Positions 46,301-54,517 of a DNA stretch of 64,000 bases are shown in pieces (positions within the stretch are counted from its first letter, which is position 1; each line of letters starts with the position of its first letter). Below the pieces are notes generated by a model. The model did not search any database. It was given only the letters and a program-made list of their open reading frames with translations, and was not told the DNA's origin. Location of the stretch: assembly GCA_963666895.2 (NCBI GenBank), contig CAXXNS010000016.1, positions 248,001 through 312,000 on the forward strand, read 5' to 3'. The position numbers and the translations under genes were made by a program. The stretch is from G963666895 sp963666895. Its GTDB lineage: Bacteria; Desulfobacterota; Desulfovibrionia; Desulfovibrionales; Desulfovibrionaceae.

Positions 46301-49300
46301 ATCCTGTGAGACTTTAGTATTAACATCAGAACCTTCACGGAACATGGCGGACAAGATGCTTGATGCATAACCATGATTGGTGTCAGCGTCGGTATAAGTG
46401 GCGCTAACAACAATCAGTGCTGTGGCATTACCAACTTGCAGGGCTTTTGCAGTACCTTTTTCGATTTTGATGTTTGGATTAATCTCAGCACCGGTTTGAG
46501 GTACGCCATTTTTGCTATAAACAATCTTGGCTGATACTTCAGGACCAGCATTATCAGAGATCAATGGCCAACTGTAAATTGTTGGACCCGTAGCTGCTAT
46601 TCCAACAGGGTTAACAGCATCAATACGAACCGAAGCGCCTACAACATTCTGTCCAGCGCCAGCAGGAATATGGTGCACCCATGTTGCATAAACGACATTA
46701 CCAGAAACCCGAGTACCCTGCATGATTCGATAATCTGAAACACCAGGATAAGGAGCCGGAACTACCGCTTTATATGCGGAGCCTGAGAATTCACTGAAGT
46801 CAGCAGTAATATCAAGATTAGTGAATACATCATCATTAATCCTAACAACTGTGGTTACAAGGAGGATATCACCACCACGAACGATAGTAGTAGATTCGTA
46901 TATACCCGCTGTATTGGCCGGATCAGCAACATTACGTGAGCTTATCTCGCGGAAGTCCTCAATAAGGCCAAGGGAATCAGTTGCGAAGTTGATAACGTTC
47001 GAGGCCGCTACAATGATTGATTGAACTGAAGGTTGAGTAGAGATAACTGTAACAAAATTATCACTTTCATCCCAATCATCGTTTCCAGCAGCATCAGTGG
47101 CATGAACAATCGCCTTATAGTATCCTGATTCGGTATTAGTCGGAATCCTAAACTCGTAGGTAACGCCTCTAACATCATTGTTTACAGGAACAGATTTCGG
47201 AATCGTATCCTGAGACCAAGTATAAACAACAGGAGTAATACCAGATCCTATCTGGCTAAAATCATAATTGAATTGAATAAGAGATGATTTAGCTTTATCA
47301 GCAGCATCCATTGCGAAGGAGCTCGAGACAGTCACAATCTGGTTAGGTCTAACTATACCATCTCCAACGACATCGCCAGTGGGAGCAGTCGAAACGCCTT
47401 TATAATTTGCTTCTGTTATATCGCTTGTTGTGAGATCCGGGTTTATAAAGTCAACTTGTATTCCAGTTGTACTAGCCGAATCACCTACGCCGCCAGAAGA
47501 TGCTACTGCATGAACGCTAATTTTTGCGCTCGCAGCACCGGCAGTATCTTTGGCGAGGGTATTGAAAGTACTAGTTATCCATGTAGCGTAAATAATATCA
47601 GCTGGGCCAACTGCGCGTCCATCGGTTATGGCTACGCCATTAGCGTTAGTAACTAGAGTAGGAGCTTGGGTTGCACTGCCGCCAAGACTACTAAGGTTAG
47701 CATAGAGGAAACCGGTTTGAGTGAATGGTCCACCCTTGCTTGAGCCATCTCCAACTTTTGCGACTAGCATGATAGTGGCGTTACTGATGTTCATTGTCGC
47801 CTGGCTAAGAGAAATAGCCGCAACATTGGCGCCACCGAGATAACTACTATCTCTTTGTATTACAGCCCGGGATATGCCCCGCTTTTTATTATTGATTTCA
47901 TAATCAAGTACGGTTACTAAAGGTTTAGCGAAGGCTGCCGTTCCGACTTTGATTTCATAACGAGAAACATTACCAGAAAGATCGCGCGCCGCCAATGTAA
48001 CCTGTCGAATGTCGGTTGAAGCCACAAGATTCAGGCTTTCAGCGCCATCAATGTAGAAGAACCATTTAGCATTGATAGTATCGCCTGGTAAAGCAGTATT
48101 AATGTTGGCGGTCCCAGCAACAACATATGAAACATCTGGCAAAACATCTTTTGCAGCATCAGAATTTATAAAGTCGCTGAAGTCTGCGGATAATGTTTTG
48201 AAAGCAGTTCCATATTCGGTTGCTGCAGCGTCAATTAATCTTGCATCAGGAGCAACAATACCTTTAATGTTCATCAAGAATGGGAATCCAGCTGTAGCGA
48301 TTGTGGGTGGCTCATCACCGCCAACCTGATTAAAGAAGCGATCAGCGCCGCCAGCGCCAGCGCCATCTTCAGTTTCACTGAAGTTTGCGCCAACGATGAT
48401 AGTATCACCAGCACGCACTTCAACTGCTGTTGCGCCGGCAACTTTACCTAAAATACGATTCTTCACATAACCAGCATCAATTGCCGCTTCAACGGAATAA
48501 GCTAACTTTTGCGCATTAGTAAGTTCCGTTCCATTGCCGCCTTGATTAACAATAGCGAGTAGGGTTGGAGCTTCTGTTGCATTGGCATCAGCCTGGAAGA
48601 GTTTTTCATTAGCAGGATCAGCAACATCAACATATGGCGTACCAGTAATAGTAATTCGTCGAGTATCAAGAATAATACCGTTAACAGTATTTGCTGTAAC
48701 ATCATTTCCTGCTCTATCGGTAAGAGTAACACTCAATCCTTCACTAGAGCTTTCATCCCAAGGCAACCCATTTGCACTTACATCACTCTTGGGTATGCCT
48801 ACGGTATCATAGAATGTAGCCCAACCAACCGCACCGGCGTAATTGTTGCCAGTAACAACAATAGTAGCATCAGCCAGACTCCAGCGGCTTGCGCCCAGGT
48901 AATCTACATTGGCGCCATTGCCATCTTGCGTATAACCAAGATTGCTGCTTGTAATATTAACGTCATACCTTGTATTCATCGCGGCAACGTTTGCTGCTAC
49001 CGTTGAAGATGTCCAAGGTATAGAATCCGTGTCATCAAGGTTATCGGAAGGATCAAATTGTATAACCAAACGAAGCGGACTGCCTGCCTGAGAACCAGCA
49101 ATAGCTGCAGTACCGCGAATAACCTGAGTAAGATCACCAGGATATGTTGTGATTGCAGCAGTTACACTCTCATAAGAAGACCGGAGCAGTTCAAATGCGG
49201 CGCCTGTATCAATGCCGCCGTTCGAATAACCAGAAGGCAGACCAGAAACAGATACCCAAGCATTCGTTATTACTGGAGCAGAGTTATCTATTTCAACTGT

Positions 49301-51301
49301 AGCTGGTTTTAATTCATTAGCTATCTGAAGTTTAAAGTCAGTAACTGAATACCATTTTTGAGTAGTATCAATCAAAGTCTGCGGATTTGTGCCAATTTTA
49401 TCAGCATAGACAACGGCCATGTTACGGGCATCATCACTAACGCTGACGATAAGTCCACCAGAGTTAATAGTAGTAGAAACGTTGTTCTGGATGCGGATTG
49501 TAACGGACGCGCCCAGAATCTTAGGACTACTACTTGGAATGCTAGAAACCATATTAGCGATAACAGACTTAGCGATAGGTTGAACAACGTTGTAATCAAT
49601 CGCAGGGATATGAGCAAGATTAACGCGTTGCCCGAAGGTTTCAGTGTTCCATGCGGTTGTACCTGTATAGCCTAAATAATTTTTAGACACACTCTCAAAT
49701 GACATACCAAGCCATTGATTAACATAAGACGTCTGATTAGTTTCGCCATTTCCATCAATTTCGAAACCGAAGATTGCATCAGCATCTGATCCGCTGCCAC
49801 CGATGTCTCCACCCTTCAGGGCTTCATCTCTGGCGCGAGCGCGAATAGCTGTAATCATTGGGGCGGCTGTATCAACGTAATGATTCACACTGACATCTGT
49901 AGAAGAACCAACCTCATCAGTGATTGCGGCTTTAATTTTAAAGGTTTTATAACTACCGCTTGTTACTACAGTATCTCTAATAGCAGCAGTAATATCAAGC
50001 AATTGATTAGAACCATCAGTCGGGTTGCCGACAGTATCAAAAGTAATACTTTTCAAAACCGGCTGCCCATCGTCAGTCTTCTCAGAGGTAACAACGATTT
50101 TAGCGCCTCTTGAATCACCAGTAGTAACGCCTGTACCATCGGCGGCCAAGTTAAGAGAATCTGATTTTAATCCGAAGTATTCATCAGGTTCACCATCAAG
50201 AGATTCTTTAGCATCGATTTGCAACTCGATTGTCATTGTATCATTTTTACGGAACTGGAAAGGTACGTTTACCGGGCTAGAAGCTATGTATTCTGAAGGA
50301 TTCAGACTATAGGTTCCAGATAAGCCATAAGCAGGCTTTGTTGTTGTATCTACAGCGTCCCTAACACGAATACCAATTGAAACGCCAGGTTTAGTTCCTT
50401 TTTTATTGGTATAATCAAGCATATCATGCCAAGCGAGGCCAGTAACGACTCCATTAGTCCAGGCAGCGCCAGTCATCGTGTCATTTTCCCAGCTGCTATC
50501 AATGGTCGGAGCTGAATTAAGGCCGGTTTCAATGCCGACGAAGTTTGATTTACCAACCTTAAGCGGATTAACGCCGCCAAACAGAGCCATTGTTGCGCTA
50601 TAACTCATGGCGGTATTGGCTGAATCAGTCGCACTCACAACCAATCCCGGGACTTCCCAGAAAACAACTACGGTAGTCGAAGAATGCGTTACGGCTCCAG
50701 GAACTAGTTTAAGAAAGTTCTCCGAGCCAAACGTCGTTGTCGCGTAAGTTGGCGAGAGATCAGAATAAACACTGCTAGCAGTATGATCAGCAAAAAGGCC
50801 AGCGGAAAAATCGGCTGTAACCCAACTGATGATTTCCTGCATGGCTGTGTTTGAGGCGGCGCTTTGCGGGCCATTGCGCAGGTCTGTCACAATCGAAGCA
50901 GTAACACCTTCGATAAGAGTGGCCAAAACCAGGTTATCGCCCGGTTCAAAGTTAGCCATAATTGGACGACGCATGCGGGTCTTGAGGATCTCAACTCTAC
51001 TGGCGCTGGAAATGTTGCTAACCCCAACACCACTGCTGACATCTAATTTCCCATCACGCGCGTTTGCAAAAATGTCATTATCAACATCGGAGGCGCACAG
51101 AATCGCTGAAGCGCTTATAATCGCTTTAGCAGCATCCTTATTCGTAGTCGATCCGAATTTGTAAAAATCAATTCCGATCGTCTTGAATGAAGGATCTTGC
51201 GCAGCCATGGCAGGCCCCGCCCCGATCAAGACAACCAGGGCAAGCACGAGCATCATTGCCGCTCTTACCCCCACCGAATTTCCGACGATTGCTCTTCTCA
51301 T
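40307..51301 (-). CDS. Giant modular secreted/surface protein with C-terminal FG-GAP repeats
   Basis: 3,664 residues in one unbroken frame. I take the ATG at 51301: AAGGAG lies six bases upstream and it begins a good signal peptide (MRRAI, hydrophobic core, cleavage near AMAA, residue 34). The frame is open a further 38 codons upstream without a ribosome site. After a unique N-terminal region (~35-550), a long array of beta modules begins. Their boundaries recur as VDTAAPMI, EIDNSAPVI, SDNAGPEV, EIDGQAPTI, EIDTEGPGI, VDTEPPRA and VDNKGPSI, mostly about 600 bases (200 residues) or a multiple apart. Near 3,100-3,250 are cadherin/PKD-like segments (FNASDPDGDA). After a Pro-rich linker (VEPTPGPAEI) come four FG-GAP-like repeats (DVDGDGDVDV, DLNGDGNDEL, DLDGNGVNEL). 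Likely adhesin or sheath/stalk component. No C-terminal sorting signal that I know. Confidence 0.9.
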   Translation of the reverse strand: MRRAIVGNSVGVRAAMMLVLALVVLIGAGPAMAAQDPSFKTIGIDFYKFGSTTNKDAAKAIISASAILCASDVDNDIFANARDGKLDVSSGVGVSNISSASRVEILKTRMRRPIMANFEPGDNLVLATLIEGVTASIVTDLRNGPQSAASNTAMQEIISWVTADFSAGLFADHTASSVYSDLSPTYATTTFGSENFLKLVPGAVTHSSTTVVVFWEVPGLVVSATDSANTAMSYSATMALFGGVNPLKVGKSNFVGIETGLNSAPTIDSSWENDTMTGAAWTNGVVTGLAWHDMLDYTNKKGTKPGVSIGIRVRDAVDTTTKPAYGLSGTYSLNPSEYIASSPVNVPFQFRKNDTMTIELQIDAKESLDGEPDEYFGLKSDSLNLAADGTGVTTGDSRGAKIVVTSEKTDDGQPVLKSITFDTVGNPTDGSNQLLDITAAIRDTVVTSGSYKTFKIKAAITDEVGSSTDVSVNHYVDTAAPMITAIRARARDEALKGGDIGGSGSDADAIFGFEIDGNGETNQTSYVNQWLGMSFESVSKNYLGYTGTTAWNTETFGQRVNLAHIPAIDYNVVQPIAKSVIANMVSSIPSSSPKILGASVTIRIQNNVSTTINSGGLIVSVSDDARNMAVVYADKIGTNPQTLIDTTQKWYSVTDFKLQIANELKPATVEIDNSAPVITNAWVSVSGLPSGYSNGGIDTGAAFELLRSSYESVTAAITTYPGDLTQVIRGTAAIAGSQAGSPLRLVIQFDPSDNLDDTDSIPWTSSTVAANVAAMNTRYDVNITSSNLGYTQDGNGANVDYLGASRWSLADATIVVTGNNYAGAVGWATFYDTVGIPKSDVSANGLPWDESSSEGLSVTLTDRAGNDVTANTVNGIILDTRRITITGTPYVDVADPANEKLFQADANATEAPTLLAIVNQGGNGTELTNAQKLAYSVEAAIDAGYVKNRILGKVAGATAVEVRAGDTIIVGANFSETEDGAGAGGADRFFNQVGGDEPPTIATAGFPFLMNIKGIVAPDARLIDAAATEYGTAFKTLSADFSDFINSDAAKDVLPDVSYVVAGTANINTALPGDTINAKWFFYIDGAESLNLVASTDIRQVTLAARDLSGNVSRYEIKVGTAAFAKPLVTVLDYEINNKKRGISRAVIQRDSSYLGGANVAAISLSQATMNISNATIMLVAKVGDGSSKGGPFTQTGFLYANLSSLGGSATQAPTLVTNANGVAITDGRAVGPADIIYATWITSTFNTLAKDTAGAASAKISVHAVASSGGVGDSASTTGIQVDFINPDLTTSDITEANYKGVSTAPTGDVVGDGIVRPNQIVTVSSSFAMDAADKAKSSLIQFNYDFSQIGSGITPVVYTWSQDTIPKSVPVNNDVRGVTYEFRIPTNTESGYYKAIVHATDAAGNDDWDESDNFVTVISTQPSVQSIIVAASNVINFATDSLGLIEDFREISSRNVADPANTAGIYESTTIVRGGDILLVTTVVRINDDVFTNLDITADFSEFSGSAYKAVVPAPYPGVSDYRIMQGTRVSGNVVYATWVHHIPAGAGQNVVGASVRIDAVNPVGIAATGPTIYSWPLISDNAGPEVSAKIVYSKNGVPQTGAEINPNIKIEKGTAKALQVGNATALIVVSATYTDADTNHGYASSILSAMFREGSDVNTKVSQDVLFDLNTQGLTDNGDPSATYFAFSDKSGVYSDSGSSTDGPVITSASAFLGADAANSAQLRNATDSVLNVWYGFNPKANAGAETLVIKDDAAKKDAVLTFSAIDTIGNKTSKNTSSTIEIDGQAPTISIGRADANTKGVTMSIAPGQTAWEDYVPALYAGSTLLRPTRVSKGTVVRVDFHLWDEPDRDDLIHLSINGTDLHAKANTFTFNSPILGERTDITSDNDYVYKTDIDPSKITGDSVDVSIDIPINWDQKTNDKTGTTIPLVLTSVDDAVKWSAYKTGLDKVKSPEADDNASVIVDATDTIDNWNYEETAVLGFEIDTEGPGILAGQEKTFFVNTLDQVHSLKTLPVNPDINARAGTWLVWAATLVVDGTEDANFPLDKFTINWKEVFEFDTDRLENDTIEKGKSYLVSSATRSILFVTQTVKINDDADPRNVDNISYHLEDLFGNVTEGTSQSDIAISAVGPGPTEIAITVDGKTSTIVGPGALGIGNMWPDSLSADFEVYPGAQIIVEATITTYDGRAPDTILMDASDFYPAGMWAMTNELIPSVTSLTDEGTIYARWEYVAYDVNNLLPSTVINGSSKTFFDQSNLNQVFYGKTYTQRTGTPPAGGRRFNGPIKGATKASKIDLSAVALGGAGGMTTLGGPLADSNVASNQAALNSIKGLPYITVQKDATAKKVAWVTVFVDDDESLFPFEEGLSNEFTVDTEPPRASIIYRATQALTVNYRFMSGPRIGFPTAPNATSNILKPAPRVREKDNVAVIIQVTNALIDGTGNDSFRPLPGYMPANITTGMFKIDSDEDRSIRDVTADLSGFSNLAGMNNLSIFEVDPPDDLCKTNIVTIDSQGIGLPDIITATYTLEVTSGLGTSVLSSNDPVEVTVTVVDDAGNRPNDTAYDKNVLLDNNNAAWRGLEPRTVLAVDNKGPSISGSVEAMITEGTATTEQGVKLTVGDIVKDKSTIEAGTKLRVVVTVSDQVDHPLDLIIDQNNFGEMKLYADGLKLARSVLDSTNAQLGGPDSIRVPFDIEVPSKETGKSTVSFQFIIRATDTVGNMTQKKSTESFAFDANPDVEYYDADGALVSLPQEVTVNASEASMFILSASALDVGGIQTLEWIPSAASGITFTSFDLSGNEETDLSLAAGGSRYAQLDLYATIPIVTGGVTPFSASAVVTDIDGNTNEAVAITVNINQPALIDADLVYNATTDNNVVSQGSLLEIVGLGYNSAFEDIREVTIEEGTTLTIAIVANDSNVSDIVTLSATGTAIYSPNIIEGASSVIPGLGAGLMEFSFKPGFLAVTGDAKSATFDLEVQALDGSTIAPDTSKFVFNVIAKYATPVVTIESIVVDGTSKPATTSLIELNEGSSIQIVMTAQDPGNAVLEKTLESVPSAVPATLSMTEDADGITTATYEFTADYQSADVPEVSFESAIDPLYCNFVVSNASYSNKILIPIDIVNVSQAPLITATATVDIKEPVLVADKGIISAEPGQQVVIEFNASDPDGDAVLTNLTPVVTAGAEFTVTFKSTGIQASSYDSMLTIKIPATVAPADATVTIAYTAKDSTQKQRTTTYKIVVDLGEEPVEPTPGPAEIDNLLVGQSYGGDNRMIWRNIDSSVTDIDGKPVAVTSSYRSMWGAKGDFLDKIGGGADRALYMSTGDVDGDGDVDVVVSLGAVTVTGATYPNIVVAKDGKTRELIGNSFVAWPKTSYANGQIRIAVGNFIGSTTADQIAVAQGTGGANIIRIFQYTGQPAPNGFAVIAQFNGLSSAAVTNNADGGLSLAAGDLNGDGNDELVVGQTNSATSRTQFTVIDINADGTVASRMPGVAFTRKFQGNGGVEIAVVDLDGNGVNELVFASAGNTKDFTENIDNRNDAVSNVIAVQVPVVSSGVITGYTKPSGFLRNVFPETTNPSGAQTIAAIEADGLDDGTELVIGTNAVFTYSGTTVTSVKPAAQARYTFIKIGFDGTAVSGVSSVIGQAAVGFPAFPGDLNPSSGGVYVGSGNTD

Positions 51302-51923
51302 GATTTCTCCTTTTCCTGCGTAATATCTATCCGTAACGTGCGACCACATGGATTTCCTATATGGTTCATACATCGGTTCCCTCCTTCGCAACTCAGAGCA
51401 AAGATTGCTTAACATTGCTCAGCGCTGCATAAGTCTTCCTTTCTTATATAATTTTGATTCCAATTTAAACGCTTTCCCATAAGAGCATGCCAACAATTAA
51501 TCATAACAAAAAATATTTAAACCTCATAAAAATAAATCTCTCATACAAATGATTATTATTTAGCAGTCTTCGTGCCAATAATACACTAACCATAACCCAG
51601 AACACCAAAACACAATAAAATCAAATACTTTACTGCTTATTTTATTGTTTTGCCCTATTATCCATATCCGCCTTCTGGAATATAATCCCCATAGAAGGCA
51701 GTCCTGCCCACAAGCTTAAACGCAGGTATATCAATATGTTATATCCTATGTTCTAATTGTTCCACTTGTGGCATCGATTTCCCTTCCGTATTGCCTATAA
51801 AGTCTTCAGTACCATAGACTTTAAGCACAGATGAAATCAATTTAACACACTTTAAGAGTAGTGTCAACGCTGAATTTAAAAAAGTTAAAGATAAAAATCA
51901 AGCCTACTCAAGCATTAAGGTAA
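51302..51923. other. Long upstream region of the giant gene
   Basis: About 620 bases, mostly AT-rich, between the orphan solute-binding protein gene and the giant gene. It must carry the giant gene's promoter and a leader. The first 114 bases next to the gene are in frame with it, but I judge them untranslated. No tRNA, riboswitch or small gene recognised. Confidence 0.4.
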
Positions 51924-53135
51924 TCAATTTCCTGCTTTTGGTACAAAAAAGCCGGAAATCCACAGATTATTCAACTCATTTATTGAAATATCGCCATTGA
52001 TCGCATCAATTATAATCTTATCACTTAAGGCTACGTTTGCCACTCGAGGAACAAAAGCTGTTTCGCGAGAATAGAAGCCAATCCCCTTTTTCTCATCCGT
52101 CGGCAATAGAGCGGGTAATTGATTTTGTACTTTAGCCAAAGCGTCAACCTGCGTGGTTAGAAAGCGGATAAAATCTTCGGCGAGAACGGGATTGCCGGAT
52201 TGAATCGGGATTCCAGCAGCAGTGACATAACAGGGAGAAACGGGCGCGCCCGATTGTGGAATAGGAAGTATGAACAATCTTTTTTGAGAGAGTTCATCCA
52301 AATTCATATAATCAGAATAGCGCACTATCGTAAAATAGGTTTCAGATGAAAGGAATTTATTAAGGTCCTTGATCTGTGGAATTGTTGAAATACGATCATC
52401 AACCGATTCAAATAAAAAGCGCTTCATATTCGACAAAGACCTGCCTAATACGCCAAGGTAATCGTCTTCAGTCATTTCCGGATCAACTGGAGTATCATGA
52501 AAGTTGAGGTTCTTATAGCCATAGGCAAATTGCTGACAAGCCACAAAGTCGGCCAATCCCAATGATCGGCCCGTTTGTACAAATAGATATGGTTGAGCAT
52601 AGTCCATTCCTAGAGCTCGAGACTGGAGATCCAACCAGCTGCCAGGCTTATAATCGTCATTCAGGTTGGATTTTTTGACCAGTATAATGAACTGATCAAG
52701 CAACAAAGGCGCCGCCCATAATTGATTCCCGGTTGATCCAGATTCATATGCAGCATGCAAAGAGGGAGGGATAGAGAGTTCTGCACTGGATATGGGATAA
52801 AAAACATTCGATAGACCGTCGAATTTGGAATTCAACAATGAAGGCGTAATTACAACATCACAACCTGCGAATCCTGCGGTCAAGGTATTTGATAGAATAT
52901 CCTGAGAGACAACTTCAAAAGTTGTGTTAACCACAAGACCAGCATGGGCTGTTTTATATTGCTCGATGGCGCTGGTCAGAATATCTGGTTTAAGTTCTCC
53001 ATCGACATCTATTATTTTAATATTCAAGGCTTGGATATTTTTACTGGCCCCGCCGCAGCCAATCATTAAAACAGGAATTATTACGAAACCCAACGCGAAC
53101 AAACTAGACCATACTAATACTGACTTACATTTCAT
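51924..53135 (-). CDS. Extracellular solute-binding lipoprotein (family 1-like), orphan
   Basis: About 403 residues. The signal ends with LMIGC (Cys27), so it is a lipoprotein. The pattern TSAIEQYKTAHAGLVVNTTF, DVVITPSLL, WAAPLLLDQFIILVKKS, GSWLDLQSRA and, late, AGIPIQSGNPVLAEDFIRFL is that of ABC binding proteins for sugars or similar solutes (hinge strands and the typical final helix). No permease or ATPase gene lies near. The start is ATG at 53135 with AAAGGA upstream; GTG at 53156 is less likely. Its neighbours are surface proteins, so it may serve a sensory or surface role instead of uptake. Confidence 0.8.
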   Translation of the reverse strand: MKCKSVLVWSSLFALGFVIIPVLMIGCGGASKNIQALNIKIIDVDGELKPDILTSAIEQYKTAHAGLVVNTTFEVVSQDILSNTLTAGFAGCDVVITPSLLNSKFDGLSNVFYPISSAELSIPPSLHAAYESGSTGNQLWAAPLLLDQFIILVKKSNLNDDYKPGSWLDLQSRALGMDYAQPYLFVQTGRSLGLADFVACQQFAYGYKNLNFHDTPVDPEMTEDDYLGVLGRSLSNMKRFLFESVDDRISTIPQIKDLNKFLSSETYFTIVRYSDYMNLDELSQKRLFILPIPQSGAPVSPCYVTAAGIPIQSGNPVLAEDFIRFLTTQVDALAKVQNQLPALLPTDEKKGIGFYSRETAFVPRVANVALSDKIIIDAINGDISINELNNLWISGFFVPKAGN

Positions 53136-53288
53136 TGTCAATTCAATTCCTTTCACTCTTATAATGCGTGATAATCATATTCTGAATAACCGATTAAACA
53201 TCGCTTCACTGCAACAGGGAAGACAATGTAATCGGCTATAACAAGAAATGATTCAACAAAAAATCACTAATCACAAAAAGACTTTACC

Positions 53289-54440
53289 CTATTTAACGTC
53301 TGATAAAGGTAGAAGTTTTGCTGAATGAATAATTATAGGGATATTCTGCCTAGCATCATTACCTGCATCTATTTTCAGGCGAAGCGCATTCATTCCCGCA
53401 TTTAAGATAATTGAGACCTTATAAGTTTGTAAATCAGATGAACGCATCATATGCTCATCTATTAATTTATCGTTTAGAAACAACTGAAACTTTAATGGAA
53501 CAAGAATAATATCTTCAGTCGATAATTCCATTTGCAAGGAATATTCTCTCGATTGAGTTTCATAAAAATCCAGCAGCATAGAATAACAAGTATAAGGTAT
53601 TTCCGTTTTTTGAGGGAATAATTCCTGCGTATAAATTATCGATTGATTGACAATAACCGGCGATTGAGCAAGCCTATTATGATAATAGGCCGCGCTTCGA
53701 TCATCCGGATAATTCTCAAGATAACTCTTCCAGTATTGCAAAGCTTTAGGTTTTTGGTTTTTGATTTCAGCAATACGCGCCAAAAGATATTGTTGTCGGG
53801 GGCATATATCGCCGGGCAGAGAATTCAATTCATCCCAGACCGTATCGGAAATATTTTTTTGGAAGCGCACAAAATAATACCAATCCTCACAGGCCTTTTC
53901 ATACTCTCCAAGTTGTTTATAGCAATAGCCGCGCTCGAAAATTGCTTCTAGAGCAACTAAAGCGCCGCCATATTTTATGGCATCCGAATAAGCCTCAACC
54001 GCTGTTTTGCATCGATTTAATTTACGCAGAATCATTCCCTGAGCCAGATATGGTTGTCCGTCTGCATAGCGCGGCTCAAATGCGGTTGCTTTGGAATAGA
54101 GGTCTAAACCATTCTGTAAACTGACTGGATCATCGAACTGCCCATAAATCCTAGCCAGTTCAAGCAGTCCCTGAACATATTGCAGACCATGACGCCTTTG
54201 TTTTGTTTCTTGATACAGGTTATCAAAAAATTTGATACCCCGGTTAATCACGGTTATAGCTTCAGTGGTTTTGCCTTGTTCGAGCAATTCTCTTCCCAAC
54301 AGGTAGGCATTAGAGGAATGATGCTTCTCAACCGCCAACATCAGATCAGGTCTTGAAGAAAGGAACCGGAACCCCACATAAGAAATAAGCGCAAGTGCTA
54401 TCCATACAGCCAAAATTATTATATTAGATTTTGAATTCAT
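53289..54440 (-). CDS. Membrane-anchored TPR protein
   Basis: 383 residues. One N-terminal membrane helix (about 7-25) is not followed by a cleavage site. TPR-type helix pairs run from ~40 to 235 (AYLLGRELLEQGKTTEAITV, PYLAQGMILRKLNRCKTAVE, AIFERGYCYKQLGEYEKACE, ALQYWKSYLENYPDD). The last ~130 residues form a beta domain (SLQMELSTEDIILVPLKFQL, TYKVSIILNAGMNALRLKID) of a kind seen in carbohydrate- or protein-binding sandwiches. It is likely a periplasmic scaffold. It is first in the minus-strand run that includes the solute-binding protein (153 bases downstream). Confidence 0.75.
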   Translation of the reverse strand: MNSKSNIIILAVWIALALISYVGFRFLSSRPDLMLAVEKHHSSNAYLLGRELLEQGKTTEAITVINRGIKFFDNLYQETKQRRHGLQYVQGLLELARIYGQFDDPVSLQNGLDLYSKATAFEPRYADGQPYLAQGMILRKLNRCKTAVEAYSDAIKYGGALVALEAIFERGYCYKQLGEYEKACEDWYYFVRFQKNISDTVWDELNSLPGDICPRQQYLLARIAEIKNQKPKALQYWKSYLENYPDDRSAAYYHNRLAQSPVIVNQSIIYTQELFPQKTEIPYTCYSMLLDFYETQSREYSLQMELSTEDIILVPLKFQLFLNDKLIDEHMMRSSDLQTYKVSIILNAGMNALRLKIDAGNDARQNIPIIIHSAKLLPLSDVK

Positions 54441-54517
54441 TATAACTAAATTTATCGCTGTTTATTTGATAGGATGAGTATGACTCAACAATCACTTTCT
54501 AGAAAAGGGGATCATCA

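Noticed and set aside
51302..51415. Upstream in-frame extension of the giant gene as its true N-terminus
   Set aside because: It lacks a ribosome site and would put a charged 38-residue extension before the signal peptide, whereas AAGGAG precedes the ATG at 51301.
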